Below are positions 1 through 7,866 of a stretch of DNA of 64,000 bases, in pieces. The stretch is from Aestuariimicrobium sp. p3-SID1156 (GTDB taxonomy: Bacteria; Actinomycetota; Actinomycetes; Propionibacteriales; Propionibacteriaceae), in the NCBI RefSeq assembly GCF_025144225.1, contig NZ_JALXXB010000003.1:62001-126000 (forward strand). The letters are read 5' to 3'. Below the pieces are notes generated by a model. The model did no database searches. It was not told where the DNA came from and saw only the letters and a list, made by a program, of their open reading frames with translations. The stretch's first letter is position 1. Each line of letters starts with the position of its first letter. The position numbers and the translations under genes were made by a program.

Positions 1-464
1 CCATCGACGACCCGGCTGCTGCCCGGCATGTAGACGACCTTGGTCTGGACCCATTCCCGAATCGCCTCGACCAGTTCCAGGCCGGTCAGGTCAGGGAAGG
101 TCGACAGGGCCACCTGGAAGAGACGATCGGAATCGCAGTAGCGCGAGGGGCGTCCGTAGAGGATCTCGTCGGCCTCGGAATGCGGGGCGGGCTCTCCCGG
201 GGCCTCGACCTTCGCTGAGTACTCCAGCACGAACGTGCCGGCGGGGATGTCGCGGACCCGATGAAGCCGCGCGCGTCCGGCGGCCAGCACCTGGTGGTAC
301 TCGAGGGCCTTGTCGTCGACGCTCATCCGGAGCGACTCCTCCAGGGGCTTGTGCCCGGCGCTGACGGCCACTGAGAAGACAATGTCGGCCGGCCGGGTCA
401 CCGTGACCTCCAGTCGGCTGGAGACGTTGGAGATGGCGGAGACGGGGGCTTCTTGCTCGGGCAC
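1..464 (-). CDS. Transglutaminase-like family protein, N-terminal part (runs off the window)
   Basis: Only the first ~154 residues are inside the window; the gene continues past base 1. The visible part reads MPEQEAPVSAISNVSSRLEV, then a beta-rich N-terminal region (VTVTRPADIVFSVAV) and, from about residue 125, LVEAIREWVQTKVVYMPGSS, which resembles the region just before the catalytic Cys of bacterial transglutaminase-like proteins. The catalytic Cys-His-Asp residues would lie outside the window. I chose GTG at 464 because a TACAGT hexamer ends 7 nt upstream, which suits a leaderless start; an in-frame GTG at 473 adds three residues. It is divergent from zwf with only 54 bp between starts. 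The family includes peptidases as well as transglutaminases, so the activity is unknown. Confidence 0.6.
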   Translation of the reverse strand, partial: MPEQEAPVSAISNVSSRLEVTVTRPADIVFSVAVSAGHKPLEESLRMSVDDKALEYHQVLAAGRARLHRVRDIPAGTFVLEYSAKVEAPGEPAPHSEADEILYGRPSRYCDSDRLFQVALSTFPDLTGLELVEAIREWVQTKVVYMPGSSRVVD

Positions 465-471
465 GGACCTC

Positions 472-477
472 ACTGTA
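472..477 (-). promoter_or_regulatory. Putative -10 (TACAGT) for a leaderless transcript of the transglutaminase-like gene
   Basis: TACAGT on the minus strand ends 7 nt before the GTG at 464, matching actinobacterial TANNNT -10 elements at leaderless genes. I see no convincing -35. Confidence 0.4.
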
Positions 478-505
478 ATCGGCCCCTGGAGTCTGTCCAG
501 CTGCC

Positions 506-511
506 TAGAGT
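506..511 (+). promoter_or_regulatory. Putative -10 (TAGAGT) for leaderless zwf
   Basis: TAGAGT ends 7 nt before the ATG of zwf and there is no Shine-Dalgarno sequence, so transcription probably starts at or next to the start codon. It sits about 30 bp from the -10 of the divergent gene. Confidence 0.5.
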
Positions 512-518
512 TCGAGAC

Positions 519-1898
519 ATGGAACGCAGCCTGTCGACCCTGGTCATCCTCGGCGCTTCTGGCGACCTCACCCACAGGCTGTTGTTGCCCGGATTGGGAA
601 CCTTGCTTCGCCACCACCCCAGTCGCGACGTCAAGCTGGTCGGAGCCTCCGCTGACGAGCTGTCGCAGGACGCATGGGCGCAGCGCGTTCGGGAGGGCCT
701 CTCTGACGGCGATTGCCACCGCGACCGGCTCGAGCAGGTGGTCAACACCACCCAGTACCGCCAGTTGGACGTCACCGCCCCCGACCAGCTATGCGACTTC
801 CTCCATGAGCTTCGCGAACCGGGCCGGCCCATCGTGCTCTATTTCGCCCTGCCGCCGGCGGTCAGCATGAAGGCATGCCGGGCGCTCCAGGGCTGCGAAC
901 TGCCCGAGGGCCTGCGCCTGGCAATCGAGAAGCCCTTCGGGTCGGACTGGGACACGGCCCACGAGTTCAATCAGCTGCTCACCAGCCTCGTGCCGGAGAA
1001 GCAGGTCTTCCGCGTGGACCACTACCTGGGCAAGGCGACGGTGCTCAACCTCATCGGCCTGCGCTTCGGGAACCGCATCCTGGAACCGATCTGGAATGTC
1101 GCGAACATCGAGCGCGTGGAGATCATCGCCGACGAGACGTTGGCCCTGGAGGGCCGCGCTGGCTACTACGACCACGCCGGAGCTCTGAAGGACATGCTGC
1201 AAAGCCATCTGCTCCTCGTGATGGCGCTGATCGCCATGGAGGAACCCGCACGCATCGATGAGCTGGAACTTCGCGACCTGCTGGTGCACACCCTGAGGGC
1301 CACGGTGCTCTGGGGTGAGGACCCGGTCAAGGCATCGCGGCGCGCGCGATACACCGCGGGCACCATCAACGGCAAGGAGATCCCCGACTACGTGGACGAG
1401 CCGGGGGTGGAGCCCTCCCGCAACACCGAGACCCTGGCCGAGGTCACCGTGGAGGTGCGCAACGCCCGCTGGACCGGTGTCCCCTTCCGCCTGCGCTCGG
1501 GCAAGGCACTGGGCGACGGGTTCCGAGGCATCATCATCAAGTTCCGTCCCGTCCTGCATCCGCCCACGGGCTTTCGCAATGCGCCGGAGCCGAACGTGCT
1601 CGCGATCGGTCTGACTCCGGAGACGCTCTCACTCACCATGGTCACCAATGCCGAGGGCGACAGGTGGGACCTGGAGAACACCACCCTGTACAGCGAGTTG
1701 GGCGAGTCCCCCATCCGTCCCTATGGCGAAATCCTCGACCTGATCCTCGCGGGGGACCCGCTGCTGAGCGTCCGTGGCGACATGGCCGAGGAGTGCTGGC
1801 GAATCCTGGGACCGGTCCTCGATGCCTGGGCTGACAACAAGGTGCCGATGGACGAATACAACGCCGGCTCGACCGGCCCGTCGACGTGGAATGCCTGA
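519..1898 (+). CDS. zwf: Glucose-6-phosphate 1-dehydrogenase
   Basis: Oxidises glucose-6-phosphate with NAD(P)+ to 6-phosphogluconolactone, the entry to the oxidative pentose phosphate pathway, in the cytoplasm. The 459-residue product is within the normal family range. It opens with MERSLSTLVILGASGDLTHR, containing the GASGDL dinucleotide-binding motif, and carries the active-site signature RVDHYLGK at about residues 165-172 and the helix LQSHLLLVMALIAMEEP. In-frame ATG and other upstream codons exist (453), but only the start at 519 puts GASGDL at the usual distance from the N-terminus, and the TAGAGT hexamer just upstream supports a leaderless start. No opcA, pgl or gnd gene is adjacent, so it seems to be transcribed alone. 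Confidence 0.95.
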   Translation: MERSLSTLVILGASGDLTHRLLLPGLGTLLRHHPSRDVKLVGASADELSQDAWAQRVREGLSDGDCHRDRLEQVVNTTQYRQLDVTAPDQLCDFLHELREPGRPIVLYFALPPAVSMKACRALQGCELPEGLRLAIEKPFGSDWDTAHEFNQLLTSLVPEKQVFRVDHYLGKATVLNLIGLRFGNRILEPIWNVANIERVEIIADETLALEGRAGYYDHAGALKDMLQSHLLLVMALIAMEEPARIDELELRDLLVHTLRATVLWGEDPVKASRRARYTAGTINGKEIPDYVDEPGVEPSRNTETLAEVTVEVRNARWTGVPFRLRSGKALGDGFRGIIIKFRPVLHPPTGFRNAPEPNVLAIGLTPETLSLTMVTNAEGDRWDLENTTLYSELGESPIRPYGEILDLILAGDPLLSVRGDMAEECWRILGPVLDAWADNKVPMDEYNAGSTGPSTWNA

Positions 1899-1999
1899 GC
1901 TTTCGCCCTCGGCGATAGAGTGGGCATCCCGGGAACACCGGCACGAGACGAGGTGTTCCACCGAGGTCAGTCCGGACAACCGCAGGAGTTGAAAGCGAA

Positions 2000-2974
2000 A
2001 TGCCCACCCCAGACACGCTGTTCACCACTGAACCGCACGTCGACCTTCGCACGATCCGTGCGCGGACGCTGGTGGTCACGCTGACCGGTTTCCTCGACGC
2101 CGGGCATGTCCAGCGGCTGATTGATGAGCACCTGCTCGACACGCTCCCGCATCACCAGCTCGGCCGTTTCGACATGGACCAGCTGATTGACTACCGCGGG
2201 CAGCGCCCCGTGATGACCTTCGACGTCGACAAGTACACCGAGTACGAGCAGCCCACCATGGCCCTGCACCATGTGGTCGATGAGACGAGTGTTCCCTTCC
2301 TGCTGCTGGCCGGCTCCGAGCCGGACCTCCGCTGGGAAGCGCTGGTGAAGGCGATTGAGCATGTGATCGACCAGACCATGATCGACACGATCGTGTTCGT
2401 GGGATCGGTACCGATGCCGACACCGCACACCCGCCCGGTCCTGATCACCCGGCATGCGAGTGATCCCTCACTGATCCCGGGCAATGAGCCAGTTTTCGGA
2501 CGCCTGATGCTGGGCGCTTCCTTTCCTGCGCTGCTGGAGTTCCGTCTGCAGGAGTCGGGGAAGAAGGTCATCGGGCTGACTGCCCACATTCCGCACTACC
2601 TGGCCCAGACTGATTACCCGGACGCGGCCGTCGCCCTGGTGAAGGCCTTCGCCCAGGCCACCGGCCACGGCGTCCCCACCACGGAGTTGGCGGTGCGCGC
2701 GGGCATTGCCCGGGCACAGATCGGTGCTGAGATCCAGTCCTCCGAGGAGGCACAGCAGCTGGTCCAGACGCTGGAGGAGCAGTACGACGAGTTCCAGCAA
2801 CGCCGCGAAGGCGGACGCCTGGCTGCTGCGCCGGAGGACCTTCCCACCGGCGACGACATCGCTGCCGAGGCGGAAGCCTTCCTGCGGGCGCATGCGGCGG
2901 GCGAGGAGCGCCACGAGGACGGTCGCGCTGACGAGGACGGGGGCCAGGCTGGCCCGGGTTGGCCGGCGCCCTGA
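2000..2974 (+). CDS. PAC2 (proteasome assembly chaperone-like) family protein
   Basis: A 324-residue cytoplasmic protein of the actinobacterial PAC2 family, whose eukaryotic relatives assist 20S proteasome assembly; the bacterial role is not established. Recognisable features are the N-terminal LVVTLTGFLDAGHVQRLIDEHLL, a central DTIVFVGSVPMPTPHTRPV, and GLTAHIPHYLAQTDYPDAAVALVKAF near residues 195-220. The C-terminal ~60 residues are acidic and Ala/Glu-rich with a coiled-coil-like stretch (AQQLVQTLEEQYDEFQQRREG), then low-complexity sequence. The start has a GGAG about 14 nt upstream. It stands between zwf and a SatD-like gene with no obvious functional link, and no proteasome genes are in the window. 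Confidence 0.85.
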   Translation: MPTPDTLFTTEPHVDLRTIRARTLVVTLTGFLDAGHVQRLIDEHLLDTLPHHQLGRFDMDQLIDYRGQRPVMTFDVDKYTEYEQPTMALHHVVDETSVPFLLLAGSEPDLRWEALVKAIEHVIDQTMIDTIVFVGSVPMPTPHTRPVLITRHASDPSLIPGNEPVFGRLMLGASFPALLEFRLQESGKKVIGLTAHIPHYLAQTDYPDAAVALVKAFAQATGHGVPTTELAVRAGIARAQIGAEIQSSEEAQQLVQTLEEQYDEFQQRREGGRLAAAPEDLPTGDDIAAEAEAFLRAHAAGEERHEDGRADEDGGQAGPGWPAP

Positions 2975-3027
2975 TGGGATTGCTGGACCATCGGCATGAT
3001 CGGCCGTATCGGTTCAGGTTTGTGGCT

Positions 3028-3033
3028 TAATGT
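3028..3033 (+). promoter_or_regulatory. Putative -10 (TAATGT) for a leaderless SatD-like gene
   Basis: TAATGT ends 6 nt before the ATG at 3040. No ribosome-binding site is present upstream of that ATG. Confidence 0.45.
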
Positions 3034-3039
3034 GTGTCT

Positions 3040-3696
3040 ATGAAGCCCAGTAGCTTTACACGTTGGCACTGCGTCGTGGACGTTGACCAGCGGCACTCGC
3101 GACGGTCCCCCGACCGCGTCCCCAGCCTGCTGCAGCTTCTGCGTGGAGCCGGGTACTCGGGCGCGGAACGGACCACCGGGGACGAGGTCCAGCTTCTGGT
3201 GGAGCCCGGCCAGTCCCTGGCCGATCTGCTGGAGGTCCTCGTCCGCGCGGAGCACTGGCGCGTCGGGGTGGGCTTTGGGGCTGTGGAAACCCCCGTGCCC
3301 GCGAGCGTCCGGGAAGCTCGTGGCGCTGCCTTCATTGCGGCGCGCGAAGCCATCGGGGCAGCCGGCGCGGACCCGTCCGGGATCAGCTTCGCCACGCCGC
3401 ACGGAGTTGTCGGGGCCGCCGACTACCCTCGAGGGGTACAGGACGACGGGCGTGAACGCCGCGTGTCACAGGCGCATGCCGCAGCAGTCCTCCTGCACCA
3501 GGTGTGGAGCCGTCGGACGCGCGAAGGATGGGACGTGGTGGACGTCATGAACGAGGTCGAGACCGGGCGGGAGGCCGCGAACCGGCTCGGAATCAGTCCC
3601 TCCGCCGTGTCCCAGCGCTTGCGGGCCGCCGGCTACCAGGCGGGCCTGCAGGGCAAGGCGCTGCTCGACGGTCTCGTCGACGAGGTGCTGCAGTGA
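3040..3696 (+). CDS. SatD-like protein with C-terminal helix-turn-helix
   Basis: A 218-residue protein. The central stretch GDEVQLLVEPGQSLADLLEV, followed by WRVGVGFGAVETP and then ARGAAFIAAREAI, matches the pattern of SatD-family proteins, whose biochemical role is poorly known. The C-terminus (about residues 160-205) holds ANRLGISPSAVSQRLRAAGY, a clear helix-turn-helix likely to bind DNA, so this may be a regulator sensing something through its SatD part. The ATG at 3040 is preferred over the GTG at 3034 because a TAATGT -10 lies 6 nt before it. Its stop codon overlaps the start of the following membrane protein in a GTGA, implying coupled translation and a shared task. Confidence 0.6.
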   Translation: MKPSSFTRWHCVVDVDQRHSRRSPDRVPSLLQLLRGAGYSGAERTTGDEVQLLVEPGQSLADLLEVLVRAEHWRVGVGFGAVETPVPASVREARGAAFIAAREAIGAAGADPSGISFATPHGVVGAADYPRGVQDDGRERRVSQAHAAAVLLHQVWSRRTREGWDVVDVMNEVETGREAANRLGISPSAVSQRLRAAGYQAGLQGKALLDGLVDEVLQ

Positions 3697-4097
3697 ATCC
3701 GATGCTGGTGCACAGCCGTTGGGCCGAGTTCGGCATCGACTCGGGCATCAACCTGCTCATCGGAACGGTCGTCGTGCTCTTCGGTGTCCGACCGGTCGCC
3801 TCCATCCTGCGGTTCGCGAGTTCTGCTCCTCCGGCCGAGCAGGCGCGGGCGGCCGACAGGCTCAAGGGAGGCGCCTGGATCGGTGCCCTGGAACGCCTCG
3901 CCACCTTCCTGTGTCTCATCGGCCACTTCATGGGCGGTCTTCCGATCGTGGTGGCGATCAAGGGCCTGGCCCGATTTCCCGACCTGAAGGGTCAGGAACC
4001 AGGGGTCTCCGAACGCTTCATCATCGGCACCTTCCTGAGCATCCTGCTTGCCATCGCCGGCGGCGCAGTGGCGCTCTGGCTGACCAGCCTCACCTGA
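3693..4097 (+). CDS. Small integral membrane protein coupled to the SatD-like gene
   Basis: 134 residues starting at a GTG that overlaps the SatD-like stop by 4 bp (GTGA). It has three likely membrane segments: INLLIGTVVVLFGVRPVASI near the N-terminus, a central FLCLIGHFMGGLPIVVAIKG, and IIGTFLSILLAIAGGAVALW at the C-terminus. The loop between the first two is rich in Ala, Arg and Lys and probably cytoplasmic. I do not recognise a named family. In other bacteria SatD genes are often paired with a DUF3307 membrane protein; this partner may be the local counterpart, but I cannot show homology by eye. The coupling suggests the pair acts together at the membrane. Confidence 0.6.
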   Translation: MNPMLVHSRWAEFGIDSGINLLIGTVVVLFGVRPVASILRFASSAPPAEQARAADRLKGGAWIGALERLATFLCLIGHFMGGLPIVVAIKGLARFPDLKGQEPGVSERFIIGTFLSILLAIAGGAVALWLTSLT

Positions 4098-4126
4098 CCC
4101 GACGTCGACCAAGGAGAACAGCGACC

Positions 4127-4774
4127 ATGCTCGAGCAGCCCGAGGACCTGCGCCGACGCCTCCAGGCGGCGTGGGAGAAATTGGTGCCCGGACACCCGGA
4201 GATCGGCGTCCAACTTCTGGAGCGTTGGAACGAGCCCCACCGTGACTACCACGGGCAGACGCACCTGGCCTACGGACTGGATCGTCTGGAGGAGCTGGGG
4301 GCTGCGCCGCTGGAGTATGTGGCCTTCTGGTTCCACGATGCAGTCCACCACAACGACACCCCCAGCGATGAGCTTGCTTCGGCGGTCATGGCGCGGGAGT
4401 TGCTGGAGGGCGTGCTGCCGCCCGACCAGGTCGAGGAGGTGGCCAGGCTCGTGCTGGTCACCATCAACCATGACCCGCGCCCTGGTGATGGTGCGGGCGC
4501 TCGTGTGAGTGACGCCGACCTGGCCGTTCTCGGGGCAGAACCCAGCGACTATGCCCGGACAGTACAGTCGATTCGCGCAGAGTTCTCGCAACTGGCAGAG
4601 CCCGAATGGGACCGGGGACGCATCGCCTTCACAGGTGCCCTGCTCAACCGCCCGCGACTATTCCTCACCCCCGAGGGCGAGCGCCTCTGGGAGGCTGCTG
4701 CCCGCCGGAATCTTGCCCATGAACGCGACACCCGGCTCGCCGGTGATCCCTCACGAATCAAGGACGTACTGTGA
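4127..4774 (+). CDS. HD-superfamily metal-dependent phosphohydrolase (COG4339-like)
   Basis: A 215-residue predicted hydrolase. Metal-ligand motifs are visible in order: YHGQTHLAYGL at about residue 39, FWFHDAVHH near 67 (the HD pair), and a later VTINHDPRP and VSDADLAVLG, matching the H...HD...D pattern of this family, which includes predicted phosphohydrolases acting on nucleotides or similar small phosphoesters. The substrate is unknown. Its ATG follows an AAGGAGA ribosome-binding site at 4111-4117; the longer open frame upstream runs through the membrane-protein gene and is not used. Its stop overlaps the start of the rhomboid gene by 4 bp, so the two are translationally coupled. Confidence 0.8.
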   Translation: MLEQPEDLRRRLQAAWEKLVPGHPEIGVQLLERWNEPHRDYHGQTHLAYGLDRLEELGAAPLEYVAFWFHDAVHHNDTPSDELASAVMARELLEGVLPPDQVEEVARLVLVTINHDPRPGDGAGARVSDADLAVLGAEPSDYARTVQSIRAEFSQLAEPEWDRGRIAFTGALLNRPRLFLTPEGERLWEAAARRNLAHERDTRLAGDPSRIKDVL

Positions 4775-5469
4775 CCGCTGCACCAGGCCCCCACCAACCC
4801 TCTCCCTCCCAGCAGGTCTACTACGTCGAGCGCAAACAGCCGGCAACCCCTGTCACCTGGGCGCTCCTGGTGATCAATGTGCTGGCGTGGATGGCTGGAC
4901 TCGTCTGGCCTCGGGTTCCCTATGACCTCGCCCTGTTCCCGGCCATGGGGTTGGCCGAGCCCTGGCGCCTGCTCAGCAGTTCGCTGGTGCATTTCGGGAT
5001 CTTCCACATCGGCCTGAACATGCTGGCGCTCTGGATGCTCGGCCGTGCTCTGGAAACGCTTTTCGGTCCCATTCGGTATCTGGTGTTGTACCTGGGGGCG
5101 GTGCTGGGCGGTAGCGCGCTGACGCTGATGTGGTCTGCGATGACCGGGCAGGGGTTGGATGCGATGTTCGGCGGCGCGTCCGGGGGCATCTTCGGGATGT
5201 TCGGCGCGCTGGTGGTGCTGCAGGCCTACAAGATGATCCAGGCTGGGAACCTGCTCCCCATCCTCGGCCTCAACCTGGCGATCTCCTTCATGCTGCCCGG
5301 GATCGGTTGGCAGGCGCATATCGGTGGGCTGGTCGTTGGTGCGGGGATCGGGTGGGCGATCGCTCGTCGACTCCGGCGTGAGACCTCCGATCAGACGCAG
5401 TGGATCGAGATCGGCCTGATCCTGGCACTGACCGTCGGAGTTCTCGTTGCCAGTGGGATGATCGCCTAG
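4771..5469 (+). CDS. Rhomboid family intramembrane serine protease
   Basis: A 232-residue membrane protease with a hydrophilic N-terminal tail of ~28 residues and six or more transmembrane segments. The catalytic Ser is in FGGASGGIFG (Ser137) and the catalytic His in WQAHIGGLVVG (His183); HxxxN (His79, Asn83) in the second segment matches the oxyanion-hole residues. Such enzymes cleave membrane-anchored proteins within or near the bilayer. It starts at GTG, overlapping the HD hydrolase stop by 4 bp. The membrane substrate is not indicated, although a lipoprotein and a secreted protein follow directly. Confidence 0.9.
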   Translation: MTAAPGPHQPSPSQQVYYVERKQPATPVTWALLVINVLAWMAGLVWPRVPYDLALFPAMGLAEPWRLLSSSLVHFGIFHIGLNMLALWMLGRALETLFGPIRYLVLYLGAVLGGSALTLMWSAMTGQGLDAMFGGASGGIFGMFGALVVLQAYKMIQAGNLLPILGLNLAISFMLPGIGWQAHIGGLVVGAGIGWAIARRLRRETSDQTQWIEIGLILALTVGVLVASGMIA

Positions 5470-5530
5470 TTATCCACAGACTTCGTGAACAGGGTGGCGC
5501 GGTGAACCGTAGGCAGGGGAGGATGACCCC

Positions 5531-6178
5531 GTGCCAAGACCTGCTCCACTGTTCGCAGCAGCCCTCGCCGCAGGGTTGGTGTTGACTGCGTGCCAGAAGC
5601 CCGAAGTGTCCGGGCCCCCGGTTTCACCGACTGCGCTGCCGTCGTCGACGCCGACGGCGCCCAGCGTGGGGACGACGGCACCAACCGCGGCTTCCCGCCC
5701 CGCGAGTCCCTCCCCGTCGTTGATCACTTCGAAGCCGACGACGAAGGCTGAGGAGGAGGCGCTTGCGAAAGAAGCTGAGCAGGTTTACCGGGCCTTCGTG
5801 AAGGAGCAGTCACGTTTGGAATCCAAGGGCGGGGTGAAAGGAAAGCTACCGGCTTCGCTGACGAAATACATCTCCGGTAAGGAGCTCGCCCGACAGGAAA
5901 CCATCATGAACGCACTCCATTCTCAGGGGATCCGAACTGAGTTTGACGGTCCCCTCGTCGTGAGGGCTGAGCCAGCTGTTTTCGCGGGGCTAGGATCTGG
6001 CCACCTAGTGAGCATGACGTTCTGCAACGATGGATCAAACGCTCGCATGGTGGCGAGGGACGGGAGCTCCACGCCGGGTCGCAATATCCAGTACATCGCA
6101 ATGTTCAAGCGTGACGAACAGGGGATCCTGAAGATCAACAGCTCGGAAACCAGGACGGTTGAAAAATGCGCAGGTTGA
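5531..6178 (+). CDS. Putative lipoprotein
   Basis: 215 residues from a GTG start preceded by GGGGAGG. The N-terminus is a lipoprotein signal peptide: hydrophobic LFAAALAAGLVLTAC with a lipobox LTAC, so Cys21 would be lipidated and the protein anchored on the outer face of the membrane. After it comes a Pro/Ser/Thr-rich linker of ~40 residues, then a folded domain with EEEALAKEAEQVYRAFVKE. Similar short lipoproteins occur in actinobacteria without known function. The gene overlaps the following secreted-protein gene by 13 bp. The domain-coding part looks somewhat lower in G+C than the neighbours, possibly reflecting fast evolution or acquisition. Confidence 0.65.
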   Translation: MPRPAPLFAAALAAGLVLTACQKPEVSGPPVSPTALPSSTPTAPSVGTTAPTAASRPASPSPSLITSKPTTKAEEEALAKEAEQVYRAFVKEQSRLESKGGVKGKLPASLTKYISGKELARQETIMNALHSQGIRTEFDGPLVVRAEPAVFAGLGSGHLVSMTFCNDGSNARMVARDGSSTPGRNIQYIAMFKRDEQGILKINSSETRTVEKCAG

Positions 6179-6975
6179 TTACTCTGGCGATCTTCTTGGC
6201 GCTCGTGCTCACCGGGGCGAACGCCCCTACCGCCAGTGCTGTATGCCATCAGGAGACAAGTGCTGGTCTCGTAGTAGTGCCGTGCGTGAGCGACGACGAT
6301 GGTTCCAAGTCGGGCGGCGCCGGTGGACAACAACCAGGACCTCCATCGAGTGATTCCCGCGCCAACATGCCCGGTCGCGAAACTCCAGGGGCACCCGCCG
6401 GTCCACGCGTCCCGATCACCCAGGACTGTCTCAAGGACCCCAGCATTGACACCTGCGCCTCCCCCGGGGGCTCCCAGCAACCTGGGCGACCTGCCGCTCC
6501 GCCGGTGAACGTGCCGGCCGTCTCGCGATCTGCAGCCCTTGCCATGAGGTTGCCGCTTCCAGATGTCAACCTCTACCCGGATCCGAGCATCAATCGGTGG
6601 AACATGGTCGCCGTGGGGAACCCCCTGTGGCTCTGGACCACGACATCCAGCTCGCAGTCCGCGTCCACGACCCAGCAGGGCATCACGATCCAGATGGAAG
6701 CCAGACGGGGACCGGTGCTCGTGACGTGGGGCGACGGGACTTCACTGACCTGCACGACGATGTCACAGCCACCCCAGATTCCGATGAGCTCACCGACCGC
6801 GTCCCCCGACTGCGGGCACACCTACACGTCCAAGGGCGACCGAACCATCACCGTCAGCACCACGTGGACGGTGACCTGGGCAGCACTCGGCCAGTCCGGG
6901 ACTGTCACTGTTCCACGATCGAGCAGTCGCCAGGTCGACGTGGGCGAGCTGAACGCGCTCATCGTCAAGCGCTAA
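6166..6975 (+). CDS. Secreted protein with a PKD-like beta domain
   Basis: 269 residues. A signal peptide (MRRLITLAIFLALVLTGANA followed by PTASA) directs export, with cleavage probably after ASA. A Gly/Pro/Ser-rich disordered stretch follows (about residues 45-120). The C-terminal half reads GPVLVTWGDGTSLTCTT, then CGHTYTSKGDRTITVSTTW, which resembles PKD-type immunoglobulin-like folds (WGDGT...HTYxxxGxxTITV). I do not recognise a defined family. The start ATG lies inside the end of the lipoprotein gene, so the two are co-expressed and may interact on the cell surface. Confidence 0.6.
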   Translation: MRRLITLAIFLALVLTGANAPTASAVCHQETSAGLVVVPCVSDDDGSKSGGAGGQQPGPPSSDSRANMPGRETPGAPAGPRVPITQDCLKDPSIDTCASPGGSQQPGRPAAPPVNVPAVSRSAALAMRLPLPDVNLYPDPSINRWNMVAVGNPLWLWTTTSSSQSASTTQQGITIQMEARRGPVLVTWGDGTSLTCTTMSQPPQIPMSSPTASPDCGHTYTSKGDRTITVSTTWTVTWAALGQSGTVTVPRSSSRQVDVGELNALIVKR

Positions 6976-6985
6976 CGCCTCTGCT

Positions 6986-7258
6986 TCAAGCATTCGCGTA
7001 GCGCTGGGCGGCCCGGGCCTTTGCCTTCTCTGCCTCGGCGTCGCGATCCTTGGGCGGTGCCGAGGTGACCAGCTCATCCATCAGGTGACGTGTGATGTGG
7101 GCGATCTCGGCGACCGCCCGGTCGAAGGCGCCCTGATTGGCCTGTGAGGGCTTGGTGAAGCCGCTCACCTTGCGCACGTATTGCAGGGCTGCAGCGCGCA
7201 CTTCGTCGTCGGTGACCTCCGGCTCGAAGTTGAACAGCGGACGGATGTTGCGACACAT
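6986..7258 (-). CDS. DUF2277 family protein
   Basis: A 90-residue small cytoplasmic protein. MCRNIRPLFNFEPEVTDDEV at the N-terminus, then AALQYVRKVSGFTKPSQAN and AEIAHITRHLMDEL, are characteristic of DUF2277, whose function is unknown. A charged, Ala-rich tail follows. AAGGAG lies 9 nt before the ATG. It follows the DUF456 gene on the same strand by 15 bp and may be co-transcribed with it. It is convergent with the secreted-protein gene. Confidence 0.85.
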   Translation of the reverse strand: MCRNIRPLFNFEPEVTDDEVRAAALQYVRKVSGFTKPSQANQGAFDRAVAEIAHITRHLMDELVTSAPPKDRDAEAEKAKARAAQRYANA

Positions 7259-7273
7259 GGTGGCTCCTTGGGT

Positions 7274-7768
7274 TCAGAGGATGAGCGAGGCGAACACCGA
7301 GGCACCCAGCAGTGTCACGGCCAACAGAGCTGCAGCCAGTTCCAGCAACATTCCAGTACCGACCGACTTCATGGCGACCACGCTGGTCGACCACGCAGCC
7401 TTGAGGTCCTTCACCCGGACATATTCAATGAGCAGCAGCGAGACGATGAATCCGAGTGGCAGGCCGATCACGGGGATCCAGAAGCCGGCCACCACGCCCA
7501 CGACAAGTGAGAACGCAATGGGCCACTGCGGAATCTGTCGAGCTCCCAACCGGCGCTGGGTCAACACAGCGGACGCGAGCATTCCGCACACCACCAGCAC
7601 GGCTCCGACGATGCCGACCACCAGGCTCTGGGTACTGCCACCCCAGATCGCCCATACCACCAGGGCAACCAGGACGCTGAGCGAACCTGGCAGCACGGGC
7701 ACGATGATGCCTGCCACACCGACCAGGGCCAGACAGATCGCGATCAGGGCAGCGAATGCGGGGGTCAT
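7274..7768 (-). CDS. DUF456 family membrane protein
   Basis: A 164-residue integral membrane protein with four or five hydrophobic segments. The signature GVAGIIVPVLPGSLSVLVALVV appears at the N-terminus, and GFWIPVIGLPLGFIVSLLLIEY in the second half; these Gly/Pro-rich hairpins define DUF456, function unknown. I chose the ATG at 7768 because a TACGCT hexamer ends 6 nt upstream, suggesting a leaderless message; upstream in-frame starts (MDTYAGS and earlier) would reach into the divergent gene's promoter region. It is divergent from the CitE-like gene and probably forms a unit with DUF2277. Confidence 0.85.
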   Translation of the reverse strand: MTPAFAALIAICLALVGVAGIIVPVLPGSLSVLVALVVWAIWGGSTQSLVVGIVGAVLVVCGMLASAVLTQRRLGARQIPQWPIAFSLVVGVVAGFWIPVIGLPLGFIVSLLLIEYVRVKDLKAAWSTSVVAMKSVGTGMLLELAAALLAVTLLGASVFASLIL

Positions 7769-7774
7769 GCTCCC

Positions 7775-7780
7775 AGCGTA
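7775..7780 (-). promoter_or_regulatory. Putative -10 (TACGCT) for leaderless DUF456 gene
   Basis: TACGCT on the minus strand ends 6 nt before the ATG at 7768; the intervening GGGAGC is too close to serve as a ribosome-binding site. Confidence 0.45.
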
Positions 7781-7866
7781 GGTGTCCATGGGACAGGACG
7801 TAGCTCCACATCTCAGAGGTCCTCGATACATTGTGGACTCGCCCACCCCCACCGAAAGGAACCGCC

